From contig JAFGLF010000087.1 of NCBI GenBank assembly GCA_016928195.1, positions 1 through 64,000 on the forward strand: a stretch of DNA of 64,000 nucleotides, read 5' to 3'. The translations under genes and the position numbers were made by a program. The stretch comes from Elusimicrobiota bacterium (GTDB lineage Bacteria; Elusimicrobiota; UBA8919). How positions within the stretch are numbered: position 1 is the stretch's first letter; each line of letters opens with the position of its first letter. Shown here piece by piece: positions 34,303 to 43,564 of the stretch. Under the pieces are notes generated by a model, which was not told the DNA's origin, made no database searches, and worked only from the letters and a program-made list of their open reading frames with translations.

Positions 34303-36813
34303 ATGTCTTACGACTTCAGAACTATAGAGAAAAAATGGCAGAAATATTGGGAAGATAAAAAGCTTTTTAGGACTGACGAAAGCAGTAGAAGAAAGTTCTA
34401 TCTTCTTGAAATGTTTCCATATCCATCCGGGAAACTGCATATGGGACATGCCAGAAATTATGCCATAGGCGATACATTTTCAAGGTTTTTGCGTATGAAG
34501 GACAATAATCTTTTATATCCTATGGGATATGATTCATTCGGTCTTCCGGCTGAAAATGCTGCTATGCAGAATAAGATTCATCCGGAAAAATGGACTGATG
34601 GCTGTATTGCTACTATGATGGAACAGCAAAGAAAGCTGGGATTATCCTATGACTGGGAGCGGCTTGTTGTTACATCGAAACCGGAATATTACAGATGGAA
34701 TCAATGGATTTTTATAAAGTTTTATGAAAAGGGGCTTGCATATAAAAAACAGGCACCTACAAATTTTTGTCCAAAATGCTCTACGGTTTTGGCAAACGAA
34801 CAGGTAGTTGATGGTAAATGCTGGAGGTGTGATTCTGTTGTAGAAGTGAAAAGTTTAGAGCAGTGGTTTTTTAAAATTACAGATTATGCTGAAGAACTGC
34901 TTGCGGATCTGGATAAATTAACCGGATGGCCCGAACGGGTTCTTATAATGCAAAGAAACTGGATAGGAAAGTCGCAAGGTCTTTCCGTAAACTTCCCTGT
35001 AAAAGATTTGAAAAAAAATATTGAGATTTTTACAACACGTCCCGATACACTTTATGGTGTAACGTTTATGACTTTTGCGTGTGAACATCCGATGGTTTTG
35101 GAACTTGTTAAAGGAACCGGCAGGGAAAAAGAGGTAAGGGATTTTGTAAATAAGATTGTTATTCAAAAGAGAGTTACCCGGCTTGAGGATAAGGAAAAGG
35201 AAGGTATCTTTCTGGGTAGATATGCAGTTAATCCGCTTACAGGTGATGAAATCCCTATATATGTAAGTAATTTTGTTCTTATGGAGTACGGTACAGGTGC
35301 AATAATGTGTGTTCCTGCACATGACCAGCGTGATTTTGAATTTGCCAAAAAATACAATATTCCGATTAAGGAAGTAATAGTACCAGAGCAAAAGAGCAGA
35401 AGAGCAGAAGAGCAGAAATTAGAACATGCCTTTGAAGATGAAGGAGTAATGATTAATTCTCAGCAGTTTAACGGTTTAAATTCAAACGAAGCGATTAAAA
35501 AAATTTCTGATTATGTTGAGGAAAAGGGGTTTGGCAGAAAAAAGATACACTACAAACTTCGTGACTGGTTAATTTCCCGCCAGCGGTACTGGGGTACTCC
35601 GATCCCGATTATTTATTGTAAAAAATGCGGTACCATACCTGTCCCTGAAAAAGATTTACCTGTACTTCTTCCGGATGATGTCGAATTTACGGGTGAAGGT
35701 AATCCGCTTGCTTCATCAAAAAGCTTTGCAAAGTGTAAATGTCCTAAATGTAATGGCGAAGCTAGCCGTGAAACCGATACAATGGACACTTTTGTTGATT
35801 CATGCTGGTATTTTGAAAGATATTGTGACCCTAAACAGAATAAACTGCCGTTTGACAAGAAAAAAGTATCTTACTGGATGCCGGTTGATCAGTATATAGG
35901 CGGTATAGAGCATGCGGTAATGCATCTATTGTATTCAAGATTTTTTACTAAAACACTCAGGGATATCGGGCTTTTATCATATGATGAGCCGTTTAAAAAT
36001 CTTTTATGCCAGGGTATGGTTATAAAAGACGGTTTTAAAATGTCGAAATCTAAGGGAAATGTTGTTTCTGTAGATGAAATAATAGAAAAATACGGAGCAG
36101 ATACAGCCAGGTTATTTATTCTATTTGCTTCTCCTGCGGAGAGGGATTTGGAATGGTCGGATTCGGGTGTGCAGGGATGTTTTAGGTTTTTGAATAAAAT
36201 CTGGAATCTGGTAGAACAGATAGGATATAGCTCGCCTCGCTTAACCGAGAGTGGAGCGGGGAGATTGCTCGCCTCGTCTCCGGCGAGTCGGAGCGGGGAG
36301 ATTGGAGATAAAAAAGCAGACGAAGACCTTGAAAGAGTGAAAAATTTAACCATAAAAAAGGTTACTCAGGATATAGACCCCGGTTCCGGCGGACATTTCA
36401 ACACAGCTATTGCATCGATTATGGAGCTTTATAATAAACTAAACAGCTGTCAGGATTCTGTAGACTCGTCACAATTGAGGAACTGTATTGAAACAATAGT
36501 AATTTTGTTGTCCCCGTTTGCACCGCATATATGTGAAGAAATGTGGCAGAAGCTAGGATATAAAGATTCTGTCATAAAAGAAAATTGGCCGTCATGGGAC
36601 GAAAAGAAACTTCAGCAAGAAGAGGTTAGTATTGCTGTTCAGGTTAACGGCAAACTGCGCGGGCAAATAGAAATAAATATTGATGATTCTAAAGAGCAGA
36701 TAATGGAAGCCGTAAAAAGTGATGATAAGATAAAAAAATATATTATTGATAAAAAGATTATAAAAGTAATTTATGTCCCAAAGAAAATATTAAATATAGT
36801 TATAGGAGGTTAG
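34303..36813 (+). CDS. leuS: leucyl-tRNA synthetase with repeat-encoded insertions
   Basis: An 836-residue class I synthetase from ATG 34303; the in-frame GTG at 34261 lies in repeat DNA. HIGH motif (PSGKLHMGHARNYAIGD), zinc site (CPKCSTVLANEQVVDGKCWR), editing domain (TRPDTLYGVTFM, VPAHDQRDFEFA), KMSKS (FKMSKSKGNVV) and an anticodon-binding end (APHICEEMWQKLG) are all present. Two in-frame insertions appear: EQKSRRAEEQKLEH (tandem agagcagaag, about 35386-35420) in the editing domain, and about 26 residues (36231-36309) from a doubled GC-rich palindrome before the anticodon domain. Confidence 0.96.
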   Translation: MSYDFRTIEKKWQKYWEDKKLFRTDESSRRKFYLLEMFPYPSGKLHMGHARNYAIGDTFSRFLRMKDNNLLYPMGYDSFGLPAENAAMQNKIHPEKWTDGCIATMMEQQRKLGLSYDWERLVVTSKPEYYRWNQWIFIKFYEKGLAYKKQAPTNFCPKCSTVLANEQVVDGKCWRCDSVVEVKSLEQWFFKITDYAEELLADLDKLTGWPERVLIMQRNWIGKSQGLSVNFPVKDLKKNIEIFTTRPDTLYGVTFMTFACEHPMVLELVKGTGREKEVRDFVNKIVIQKRVTRLEDKEKEGIFLGRYAVNPLTGDEIPIYVSNFVLMEYGTGAIMCVPAHDQRDFEFAKKYNIPIKEVIVPEQKSRRAEEQKLEHAFEDEGVMINSQQFNGLNSNEAIKKISDYVEEKGFGRKKIHYKLRDWLISRQRYWGTPIPIIYCKKCGTIPVPEKDLPVLLPDDVEFTGEGNPLASSKSFAKCKCPKCNGEASRETDTMDTFVDSCWYFERYCDPKQNKLPFDKKKVSYWMPVDQYIGGIEHAVMHLLYSRFFTKTLRDIGLLSYDEPFKNLLCQGMVIKDGFKMSKSKGNVVSVDEIIEKYGADTARLFILFASPAERDLEWSDSGVQGCFRFLNKIWNLVEQIGYSSPRLTESGAGRLLASSPASRSGEIGDKKADEDLERVKNLTIKKVTQDIDPGSGGHFNTAIASIMELYNKLNSCQDSVDSSQLRNCIETIVILLSPFAPHICEEMWQKLGYKDSVIKENWPSWDEKKLQQEEVSIAVQVNGKLRGQIEINIDDSKEQIMEAVKSDDKIKKYIIDKKIIKVIYVPKKILNIVIGG
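36231..36303. repeat. doubled GC-rich palindrome inside leuS
   Basis: Two tandem units: CTCGCCTCGCTTAACCGAGA then GTGGAGCGGGGAG, and CTCGCCTCGTCTCCGGCGAG then TCGGAGCGGGGAG. The second is the closest relative of the hisF insertion. Confidence 0.75.
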
Positions 36814-36814
36814 T

Positions 36815-37396
36815 ATGAAAAACCATAGCCGTTTCACTTTATTTGTCATTTGTCATTTCTCATTTGTCATTTTATTCACTGGCTGTACCGGAAAGTCGAT
36901 ATATACACCTGCTCCGTCTGTATTACCGGAAAATATCAGAAAGGTTGCTATTGAAAACTTTAAAAATTCTACTGTCTATTACGGCATGGAGGATAAACTT
37001 ACGATGGCGATTACCGATGAATTTATAAGAGACGGCCGTTTAGCTGTTGTTAATTCTGCAAAAGCCGACGGTATCTTGCGCGGAGAGGTCTCAAGATATG
37101 TACTCGAACCGCTGACTTACGATGAAAACCATGTTGTTCAGGAGTACAAGTTGTGGATACTGGTGGATGTATCTTTTATAGACAGGCTGAAAAATGAGGT
37201 TATATGGCATGAAAAGAATCTTGAGGGTAATTACAGATATTTTGTATCTGATATGACCGAGGAAGAGGCAAGAGAGATGATATGGGAGAAGTTGTCAATG
37301 CAAATACTGAAAAGAACGGTTAAGGGTTTCGGTTCTGTAACGGGTATTAGCGACAAGAAAGTTCCGGATAAAAAAATAGAGTTAAAACTTAAGTAG
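36815..37396 (+). CDS. lptE: LptE-like LPS assembly lipoprotein
   Basis: A 193-residue lipoprotein with lipobox LFTGC (Cys24). The signal core (LFVICHFSFVILF) is built by a tandem ttgtcatttgtcatt phrase. The mature part fits the LptE fold: VRKVAIENFKNST-type start, MAITDEFIRDGRLAVV, ADGILRGEVSRY, and a C-terminal helix with EEEAREMIWEKLSMQI. It should plug LptD in the outer membrane. The leuS-lptE-holA order is the same as in E. coli, which supports the call. GGAGG in the end of leuS drives it. Confidence 0.88.
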   Translation: MKNHSRFTLFVICHFSFVILFTGCTGKSIYTPAPSVLPENIRKVAIENFKNSTVYYGMEDKLTMAITDEFIRDGRLAVVNSAKADGILRGEVSRYVLEPLTYDENHVVQEYKLWILVDVSFIDRLKNEVIWHEKNLEGNYRYFVSDMTEEEAREMIWEKLSMQILKRTVKGFGSVTGISDKKVPDKKIELKLK

Positions 37397-37406
37397 ATAA
37401 AATTCA

Positions 37407-38444
37407 ATGAGTTTATTAAGATATCGTGATTTTAAGACAAGGCTAAAAACAATAAAAAAATCAGAGATATCCCCTGTCTATCTTTTTTATGGTCATGATG
37501 ATTATTTAAAAAACGAAGTAGTTGCAAGTATTGAAAAAATAATACTTAGTAGTTCTGCAAAGGATTTGAATTATAATGTATTTCATTTACCCGATGATTT
37601 GCCTATCGATAAAGCATTGCAGTCCGCAAATGCCTATCCGTTTGCTTCTGAGAAAAAACTTATAATTATTAAGAATATTCATAAACTTCCTGCTTCACAG
37701 GATTCTTTTTTAGAGGATTATGTTGAAAATCCTTCGAAGACATGCTGCCTTGTTTTGATCGGTAGCGATAAGATTCCTAAAAGAACCGTTTTTAGCAAGA
37801 TTGAAAAGATATTTCCAACGGTAAATTTTTATCATTTATATGAACGGGATATTTGCCAATGGGTGATTGAAGAGTTTAAAATGCTTAAAAAAGATATTGA
37901 TTACACTGCTGTGCAGACATTGTTTAATATAACCGGTGACAATATAGCGGATATAAAAAATGAAATTGACAAATTGGTTTTATATGTTGGAGAAAAATCT
38001 GTAATAAGCGTCACGGATGTGGAAAATTGTTGCGGACATTTTAAGGAAAATACCGTATTTGAATTGATACCTGTTTTGGCCAGGAAGGATGTAAAAACAG
38101 CAATCAGAATATTGACAAATTTATTTAATAGTGGAGAAAGCGAGTTCGCTATAATAGCTTCGCTAACAGGCAGATATAGGCAATATTTGAGATTTTATGA
38201 AATTATTGAAACAGGCGTGGATGAATGGGAGGCGACAACAAGGGTTGGGGTCAGGTTTTACAGGGAAAAATTTCTTAACGATGTCAGGTTATTGGCAAAA
38301 GAGGATGTGGATTTGGCGCTGAGAAAAATACTTGATTCAGAGTTAAGAATGAAAACCGGTGCAAACAGCAGACTGCAGGTTGAAAAATTATTTTTTGAGC
38401 TTTGCCTGCCCCGTAGCAGAGCGGTTCATGGCCTGCCCGATTAG
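37407..38444 (+). CDS. holA: DNA polymerase III delta subunit
   Basis: A 345-residue clamp-loader subunit. It has SPVYLFYGHDDYLKNEVVASI, NAYPFASEKKLIIIKNI, CCLVLIGSDKIPKRTVF, LFNITGDNIADIKNEIDKLVLYVG and LRKILDSELRMKTG. Domain order and length are normal. The last dozen residues (PRSRAVHGLPD) come from a palindromic repeat that also ends rpsT on the other strand; the two stop codons overlap. Confidence 0.93.
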   Translation: MSLLRYRDFKTRLKTIKKSEISPVYLFYGHDDYLKNEVVASIEKIILSSSAKDLNYNVFHLPDDLPIDKALQSANAYPFASEKKLIIIKNIHKLPASQDSFLEDYVENPSKTCCLVLIGSDKIPKRTVFSKIEKIFPTVNFYHLYERDICQWVIEEFKMLKKDIDYTAVQTLFNITGDNIADIKNEIDKLVLYVGEKSVISVTDVENCCGHFKENTVFELIPVLARKDVKTAIRILTNLFNSGESEFAIIASLTGRYRQYLRFYEIIETGVDEWEATTRVGVRFYREKFLNDVRLLAKEDVDLALRKILDSELRMKTGANSRLQVEKLFFELCLPRSRAVHGLPD

Positions 38445-38456
38445 CTGTTCAGGCGG
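38429..38456. repeat. palindrome at the holA/rpsT convergent ends
   Basis: GCCTGCCCGA...TCAGGCGGGC with a short loop. Both stop codons (holA 38442-38444, rpsT 38441-38443) lie in the loop. It could act as a bidirectional terminator. Relatives lie at 18225-18256 and 53932-53961. Confidence 0.6.
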
Positions 38457-38719
38457 GCAACCCGGCGGGATAAATTAGATATTTTTCTTGATGCGGTTTT
38501 TTTGTGAATGATTTTTTTCTTTGCCGCTTTGTCAAGAATACTCCCGGCAATTTTTAAAAGTTCGCTGGCTCTAGAGGCATTTTTTTCCGTCACAGCCGTA
38601 TCAACTTTTTTGATTGCTGTTTTGATTTGTGATCTAATAATTTTGTTTACCACCCGTCTTTTTTGGTTTTTTCGGGTCTCTTTCAATGCTGATGTGTGTC
38701 TTCCAGTTTTTAGTTTCAT
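38441..38719 (-). CDS. rpsT: ribosomal protein S20
   Basis: A 92-residue basic small-subunit protein, the only convincing minus-strand gene here. It starts MKLKTGRHTSALKETRKNQK and has RRVVNKIIRSQIKTAIKK and LLKIAGSILDKAAKKKIIHK, then a typical S20 tail. GAGGAG precedes the ATG on the minus strand. The holA-rpsT-murJ neighbourhood is common in bacteria. Confidence 0.95.
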   Translation of the reverse strand: MKLKTGRHTSALKETRKNQKRRVVNKIIRSQIKTAIKKVDTAVTEKNASRASELLKIAGSILDKAAKKKIIHKKTASRKISNLSRRVARLNS

Positions 38720-38819
38720 ATACTACTCCTCGCTTCGCTCAGTAACGCGAATTATTACGAATCTAATCCGCCGCGGCGGACGTAGATTCGCGTTGATTAT
38801 TTTACATAAATATAAGAAA
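38720..38819. repeat. divergent spacer between rpsT and murJ with cgcgaat repeat and palindrome
   Basis: Holds a CTCGCTTCGCTC unit, acgcgaattattacgaatc, the perfect palindrome TCCGCCGCGGCGGA and attcgcgttgatta. It carries the leaders of both divergent genes. No confident promoter for either was found. Confidence 0.65.
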
Positions 38820-40394
38820 ATGTCAAGTGCAATTTTAAAAAAAGAATCAAAAATAGCAAAATATATAGGTTTTGTAACTACCGGAACCATGTTTTCCAGG
38901 ATTCTCGGATATTTCCGTGATATGATGGTAGCTTGGTTTTTCGGCGGGGGTTTGTTTGCGGATGCATTTTATGCCGCATTAAGGATTCCTAATCTTTTCA
39001 GACGGCTTTTGGGGGAGGGCGCACTCTCTGCATCGTTTGTACCGGTTTTTAGTGAGTATGTAACAACAAAAGATAAAGAAGAAACTAAAAACCTTTTTAA
39101 TGTGGTTTTTACAGTACTTATACTTGCTCTTTTGGTTGTTACTTCTGCAGGTATTATACTGGCTCCTCAAATAACAGAACTTGTCACGTGGGGGTTTAAG
39201 AAAAATCCGGAAAAACTTGCACTAACGGTTTCTTTAACCCGTTTAATGTTTCCATTCTTACTTTTTATATGTCTTGCTGCTTTTCTTTTCTCAGTCCTGA
39301 ATTCTCTGAAACATTTTTTTATACCTGCAGTATCACCGGCATTTTTGTCGGTTTCTGAAATCGGTTTTATTTTAGGTATTGCACCTTTGTTAATAGTGGA
39401 AAATCAGGTTAAAGGTCTTGCTGTGGCTGTAGTTGTAGGCGGATTGCTGCAGTTTTTAGTACAAATACCGGCAATAAAAAAAAATGGGTTTTCGTTTAAA
39501 CCGGTTTTTAATTTCTCACATCCCGGACTCAAACAAATATTCCTACTGATGCTTCCGGCAATGTGGGGAATATCTATTGACCAAGTCAATGCATTTGTCG
39601 ATACAATCTGTGCCTCATTTCTGGTTGAAGGAAGCGTAACTGCATTGTATTATTCAAACAGGCTTATGCAGCTTCCTCTTGCGCTTTTTGGTATTGCAGT
39701 TGCTTCTGTTTCTTTGCCTTTGATGTCCTCGAGCGTTTCTAAAAAAGATATTCACGAAATGAAAAATACACTTTCATTTGCAATTAAAATATCATCACTT
39801 GCAATTTTGCCAGCCATGGCCGGATTAATTATTCTTGGAAGACCCATGATAAAATTTCTGTTTGAACATGGCAAATTTGACTCATTTGCCACATCCCTTA
39901 CTACTTCTGCACTTTTCTTTTATTCTTTGGGGTTACTGGCATTCAGTTATGTGAAAATCTTTGCCGGCGGGTTTTACTCAATGAAAGAAACAAAAATTCC
40001 TGTGAAGATTGCAACAATATGTATGGTTTTAAATATAATTCTCAATATTAAACTTATGGAAATACTGGGTGTCGGCGGTCTTGCTCTCGCGACAGCTGTG
40101 TCCTCTTGGGTGAATACAGTGCTTTTATATATATATCTTAGGAAAAGAATAGGTAGTTTTGGCGGTAGAGAAATAATTATAACTCTTTTTAAAATAGCTT
40201 TAGCAACATTGGTTATGAGTGGTGTCTGTTATATAATCTCTGCGTTTTTGCTTAAACAACTTATGCTTAAAGTATTTGGAACTATTTTTATCGGTATTCT
40301 TGTATATTTTGTTATGGTAAAAATGCTTAAGATTAAGGAAGTAGACTCTATAATGTCCGTTATTAAGAAAGAAAGTCCATCCTTAAATGAATAA
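38820..40394 (+). CDS. murJ: lipid II flippase MurJ
   Basis: A 524-residue MviN-type flippase with about 14 membrane helices. The start is set at ATG 38820 (MSSAILKKESKIAKYIG); a longer in-frame reading from 38508 is only antisense of rpsT. It has FSRILGYFRDMMVAWFFG and the conserved ADAFYAALRIPNLFRRLLGE through ALSASFVPVFSEY, with charged residues in the central cavity helices. It exports lipid II for peptidoglycan. It overlaps uvrC by 8 bases. Confidence 0.95.
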   Translation: MSSAILKKESKIAKYIGFVTTGTMFSRILGYFRDMMVAWFFGGGLFADAFYAALRIPNLFRRLLGEGALSASFVPVFSEYVTTKDKEETKNLFNVVFTVLILALLVVTSAGIILAPQITELVTWGFKKNPEKLALTVSLTRLMFPFLLFICLAAFLFSVLNSLKHFFIPAVSPAFLSVSEIGFILGIAPLLIVENQVKGLAVAVVVGGLLQFLVQIPAIKKNGFSFKPVFNFSHPGLKQIFLLMLPAMWGISIDQVNAFVDTICASFLVEGSVTALYYSNRLMQLPLALFGIAVASVSLPLMSSSVSKKDIHEMKNTLSFAIKISSLAILPAMAGLIILGRPMIKFLFEHGKFDSFATSLTTSALFFYSLGLLAFSYVKIFAGGFYSMKETKIPVKIATICMVLNIILNIKLMEILGVGGLALATAVSSWVNTVLLYIYLRKRIGSFGGREIIITLFKIALATLVMSGVCYIISAFLLKQLMLKVFGTIFIGILVYFVMVKMLKIKEVDSIMSVIKKESPSLNE

Positions 40395-41736
40395 ATCTGT
40401 AGACCCCGCCCCTCATAGGTACGGTCATACTCGCCATAGATGCCGAGGTATTTTTAGGGGCAGGGTAAATATCAGTCTGAAAAACCTTCCGTCGCATCCT
40501 GGTGTATATCTAATGCGGGATGTTTCTAATAAAATAATCTATATTGGTAAAGCAACAAATTTAAAATCAAGGGTTAGGTCATATTTTACCGGTAAAGCAA
40601 ATACAAATCTTAAAAATTCATTTCTTATAAAGATGGTTAGAAATGTTGAGTATGTTTTGACCGGAAATGTAAAAGATGCTTTGGTTTTAGAGGAAGCCCT
40701 TATAAAACGTTTCCAGCCTAAATACAATGTAATATGGAAAGACGATAAACGGTATCCATATCTTAATATTACAAACGAAAGATTTCCTTCATTGAAAATA
40801 GTGCGGATGAGAAATGTATCCGGCGGAAAATATTTCGGTCCGTTCCCTGATTCAACCGATATGAAAAAAACATTAAGATTAATTTATAAAACATTCGGAT
40901 TGAGACAGTGTGGGTATGATCTTAGTAAAAGAAACAGAGAATGTCTTTATTATTTTATGAAAAAATGTCCTGCTCCATGTATAGGAAAAATTAGTGAAGA
41001 AGAATATTCGCATATTATTAAAAAAGTGAAGATGTTTTTAGAAAGCAGGAATAAAGAACTGTTAAAGATACTTAAAAAAGAAATGTTAAAGGCATCAAAA
41101 GAGTTTGATTTTGAAAAAGCAGCTAAGTTAAGAAATAGTGTTTATGCAATAGAAAACACGCTTGAAAAGGTGGGTTTTAAGGAGACAAAAATTGATAATA
41201 TTTTGATGAATATAGACAGAGAATCCTATGTTTTAGCTTTGTCAAAGTTTTTTAATAAGAATATCCGCAGAATAGAAGGCTTTGATGTGTCGGATATTTC
41301 AGGTAAACATGCCGTTGGCTCGATGGTTGTTTTTAATAATGGAGTTCCTGAAAAAAAATCATATAGAAAATTCAGAATAAAAACCGTTGGGAAGATAGAT
41401 GATACCGAAATGATAGGTGAAATTGTTAAGAGACGTTATACGGGCTCTCTTGCCGGTAAAATGCTGTTGCCTGATTTAATTATAATTGACGGCGGCAAAG
41501 GACAACTTGGTTCTGCGGCTTCAGTGCTGGATAAATGCTTTAAAGGAAATGAAATGCCGGCGCTTGTTGCGATTGCTAAAAATAAGGAAGAATTATTTTT
41601 TAAGAATATAGCACAATCTACAATTTTACCTAAAAATTCACTTGTTTTGAATCTTATAAAACATATCAGAGATGAGGCTCATAGATTTGCAGTATCATAC
41701 CATAGGCACCTGAGAAACAAGGAAAATTTAAGATGA
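40387..41736 (+). CDS. uvrC: UvrC nuclease, compact form lacking the C-terminal HhH domain
   Basis: A 449-residue protein; UvrC is usually about 600. It has the GIY-YIG nuclease (HPGVYLMRDVSNKIIYIGKA), Cys-rich motif (KCPAPCIGKI), UVR helix-pair for UvrB (about 215-250), and the RNase H-like nuclease with GFDVSDISGKHAVGSMVVF, LIIIDGGKGQL and RDEAHRFAVSYH. The chain ends just after that motif, so the tandem HhH domain is absent, and the linker domain after UVR is also shortened. The N-terminal 25 residues come from a CCCCGCCCCT/AGGGGCAGGG repeat. The next gene overlaps the stop, so it is not a 3' truncation by a frameshift downstream. Confidence 0.88.
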   Translation: MNKSVDPAPHRYGHTRHRCRGIFRGRVNISLKNLPSHPGVYLMRDVSNKIIYIGKATNLKSRVRSYFTGKANTNLKNSFLIKMVRNVEYVLTGNVKDALVLEEALIKRFQPKYNVIWKDDKRYPYLNITNERFPSLKIVRMRNVSGGKYFGPFPDSTDMKKTLRLIYKTFGLRQCGYDLSKRNRECLYYFMKKCPAPCIGKISEEEYSHIIKKVKMFLESRNKELLKILKKEMLKASKEFDFEKAAKLRNSVYAIENTLEKVGFKETKIDNILMNIDRESYVLALSKFFNKNIRRIEGFDVSDISGKHAVGSMVVFNNGVPEKKSYRKFRIKTVGKIDDTEMIGEIVKRRYTGSLAGKMLLPDLIIIDGGKGQLGSAASVLDKCFKGNEMPALVAIAKNKEELFFKNIAQSTILPKNSLVLNLIKHIRDEAHRFAVSYHRHLRNKENLR

Positions 41737-43562
41737 AAAGGGAATTTTTTGTTATTTTGATTTTTGTTTTATGTTTAGGATTTTTGACAAAAAAGTCAGG
41801 TGCGGATTTTGATGTATATTATTCAGCTGTTAAAAATTTTGTTGTATATAAAGATATTTCATATTCATCTCTTGAAACATATAAAACAACAGAATATAAT
41901 TATATGCCGGTTTCGCTTCTTATGTTTCTTCCCTTTTCCTGTTTTTCAAGAGATACAGCAAATTTAATATGGTTTTGGATAAATATATTTTTTATTTTTA
42001 CAGGAATTTATTTGATATGGGAAACTATAGATGGAAATAAAGTATGGTTTCTTTTAGTGTTGCTTTTTCTTGCCAGTTTTTTTTATCCTGTTAGATATGC
42101 TCTGTTGCTTGGCCAGGTATCTGTCATGATATTTTTCATATATGCGATTGTATACTATTTAATACAAAGAGACAGTGATTGTGTTGCCGGGTTCCTCTTG
42201 TCAATTCCTGTAATATTAAAGGTATATCCGCTTATATTCTTGGTTTTTGCCTTAATAGTCAAAAGAAGAAAAATATTTTTTTCAATGCTTGTCTCGGTTA
42301 TTTTCTGGATACTGCTGTCGTTAATAGCATTTGGAATACAGGTAAATCTTAACTATTTTAAGCATCTTTGGTATATCTGGTACTATACAATGTGGGATAC
42401 ATATCCGAATTGGATTTCAATAAATGCTTTTATAAGCAGAATATTCGGATTGGGTACCGGAACGAGTATTTTAAATTATGCGGTTATCCTTATATTATTT
42501 GCTATAAGTGTCCTGGCTGCTTTAAGGGTAAAGAAAAATCAAGATGTATTTTTTATTTTTATAGTATTGTCGGTTTTATTGTCAAAATTCCTGCAGATCC
42601 ACTTGTTGTTATGTGTAATTGTGCCAATGATTTTCCTGCTTAATAAATTTATCAGAGAAAAGAAATGGAATAATCTTATATGGATTTTTATTGTATATAT
42701 GTTTATGAATGTTTCCGATACATCATTTATGGTTTCTTTATTTAGAAATTATTTCCCAAAAACAGATTTGTTTTTACATTTTCTGCCGTTATTCGGTACG
42801 ATATTATTGTGGTTGATCTTGATAAAACCGGAAATATCAGGGAAAAAACTATTGCGGTTCAGTATTTGCGGATTGTTGGTTTTATCTTCAGGATATTTGT
42901 TTGCTAGACAGGGAATTCTTTTTTTAAAAAACGGTAATAAACTTGAAGGGGATATTGTTGTAACCGAAAATGGCGAATATATTTTCAAAAAGAAAAAATG
43001 TTCGGTAGTGTTCCAGAAAAAAGAAATTAAGAAAGTAAAGTATACGGAGAAATATAAAAAAGAAGATAAAAAAAAGAAAAAGGTAAACTATGACTTCGAC
43101 ACCATCATTCATGTATATGCCGAAAAATATAGCCTTGATCCGGCATTCGTAAAAGCAATTATAGAAGTGGAATCTAACTTTAGACAGGATGATATGTCGT
43201 GTAAAGGTGCGATGGGCTTAATGCAGCTTATGCCAGCTACCGCAGATGAACTGAATGTGGACCCCAAAGATATTGAGGAAAATATAGAAGGTGGAATAAG
43301 ATATCTTAATCTGATGTTTGAAAAGTTCGGGGATTCAGAACTTGCTCTTGCTGGATACAATGCCGGACCGGCTGCTGTAAAAAAATATGGCAAAAAGATA
43401 CCTCCGTACAAAGAAACGAGGGAGTATGTTAATAAGGTTCTGAAAAGTTATGAGAAGTATAAGTCAGATAAGCAGCTATGGTATTTTATTGATGAGAATG
43501 GTTGTATACATTTTTCCGACCGTCCGAATGACAAAAGATATAAAAGAATAAGTAAAAAATAA
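41733..43562 (+). CDS. GT87-like membrane glycosyltransferase fused to a lytic transglycosylase
   Basis: A 609-residue two-part protein. Residues 1-390 are a polytopic GT87/DUF2029-like mannosyltransferase with FDVYYSAVKNFVVYKD (Asp motif), YNYMPVSLLMFLPFS and about 10 membrane helices. The second part begins like a secreted protein (SSGYLFARQGILFLKNGNKL), then an SLT domain with catalytic Glu480 (KAIIEVESNFR), GAMGLMQLMPATA and LALAGYNAGPAAV, then a DUF4124-like end (WYFIDENGCIHFSDRP). The ORF is uninterrupted. It joins a lipid-linked sugar enzyme to a wall hydrolase. It overlaps uvrC by 4 bases. Confidence 0.8.
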   Translation: MKREFFVILIFVLCLGFLTKKSGADFDVYYSAVKNFVVYKDISYSSLETYKTTEYNYMPVSLLMFLPFSCFSRDTANLIWFWINIFFIFTGIYLIWETIDGNKVWFLLVLLFLASFFYPVRYALLLGQVSVMIFFIYAIVYYLIQRDSDCVAGFLLSIPVILKVYPLIFLVFALIVKRRKIFFSMLVSVIFWILLSLIAFGIQVNLNYFKHLWYIWYYTMWDTYPNWISINAFISRIFGLGTGTSILNYAVILILFAISVLAALRVKKNQDVFFIFIVLSVLLSKFLQIHLLLCVIVPMIFLLNKFIREKKWNNLIWIFIVYMFMNVSDTSFMVSLFRNYFPKTDLFLHFLPLFGTILLWLILIKPEISGKKLLRFSICGLLVLSSGYLFARQGILFLKNGNKLEGDIVVTENGEYIFKKKKCSVVFQKKEIKKVKYTEKYKKEDKKKKKVNYDFDTIIHVYAEKYSLDPAFVKAIIEVESNFRQDDMSCKGAMGLMQLMPATADELNVDPKDIEENIEGGIRYLNLMFEKFGDSELALAGYNAGPAAVKKYGKKIPPYKETREYVNKVLKSYEKYKSDKQLWYFIDENGCIHFSDRPNDKRYKRISKK

Positions 43563-43564
43563 AA

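Noticed and set aside
38508-38819. N-terminal extension of about 104 residues on MurJ
   Set aside because: It is mostly the antisense of rpsT plus repeat spacer. MurJ homology begins at ATG 38820.
40387-41736. UvrC as a frameshifted pseudogene
   Set aside because: All nuclease motifs are intact, the frame ends cleanly, and the downstream gene overlaps the stop by 4 bases.
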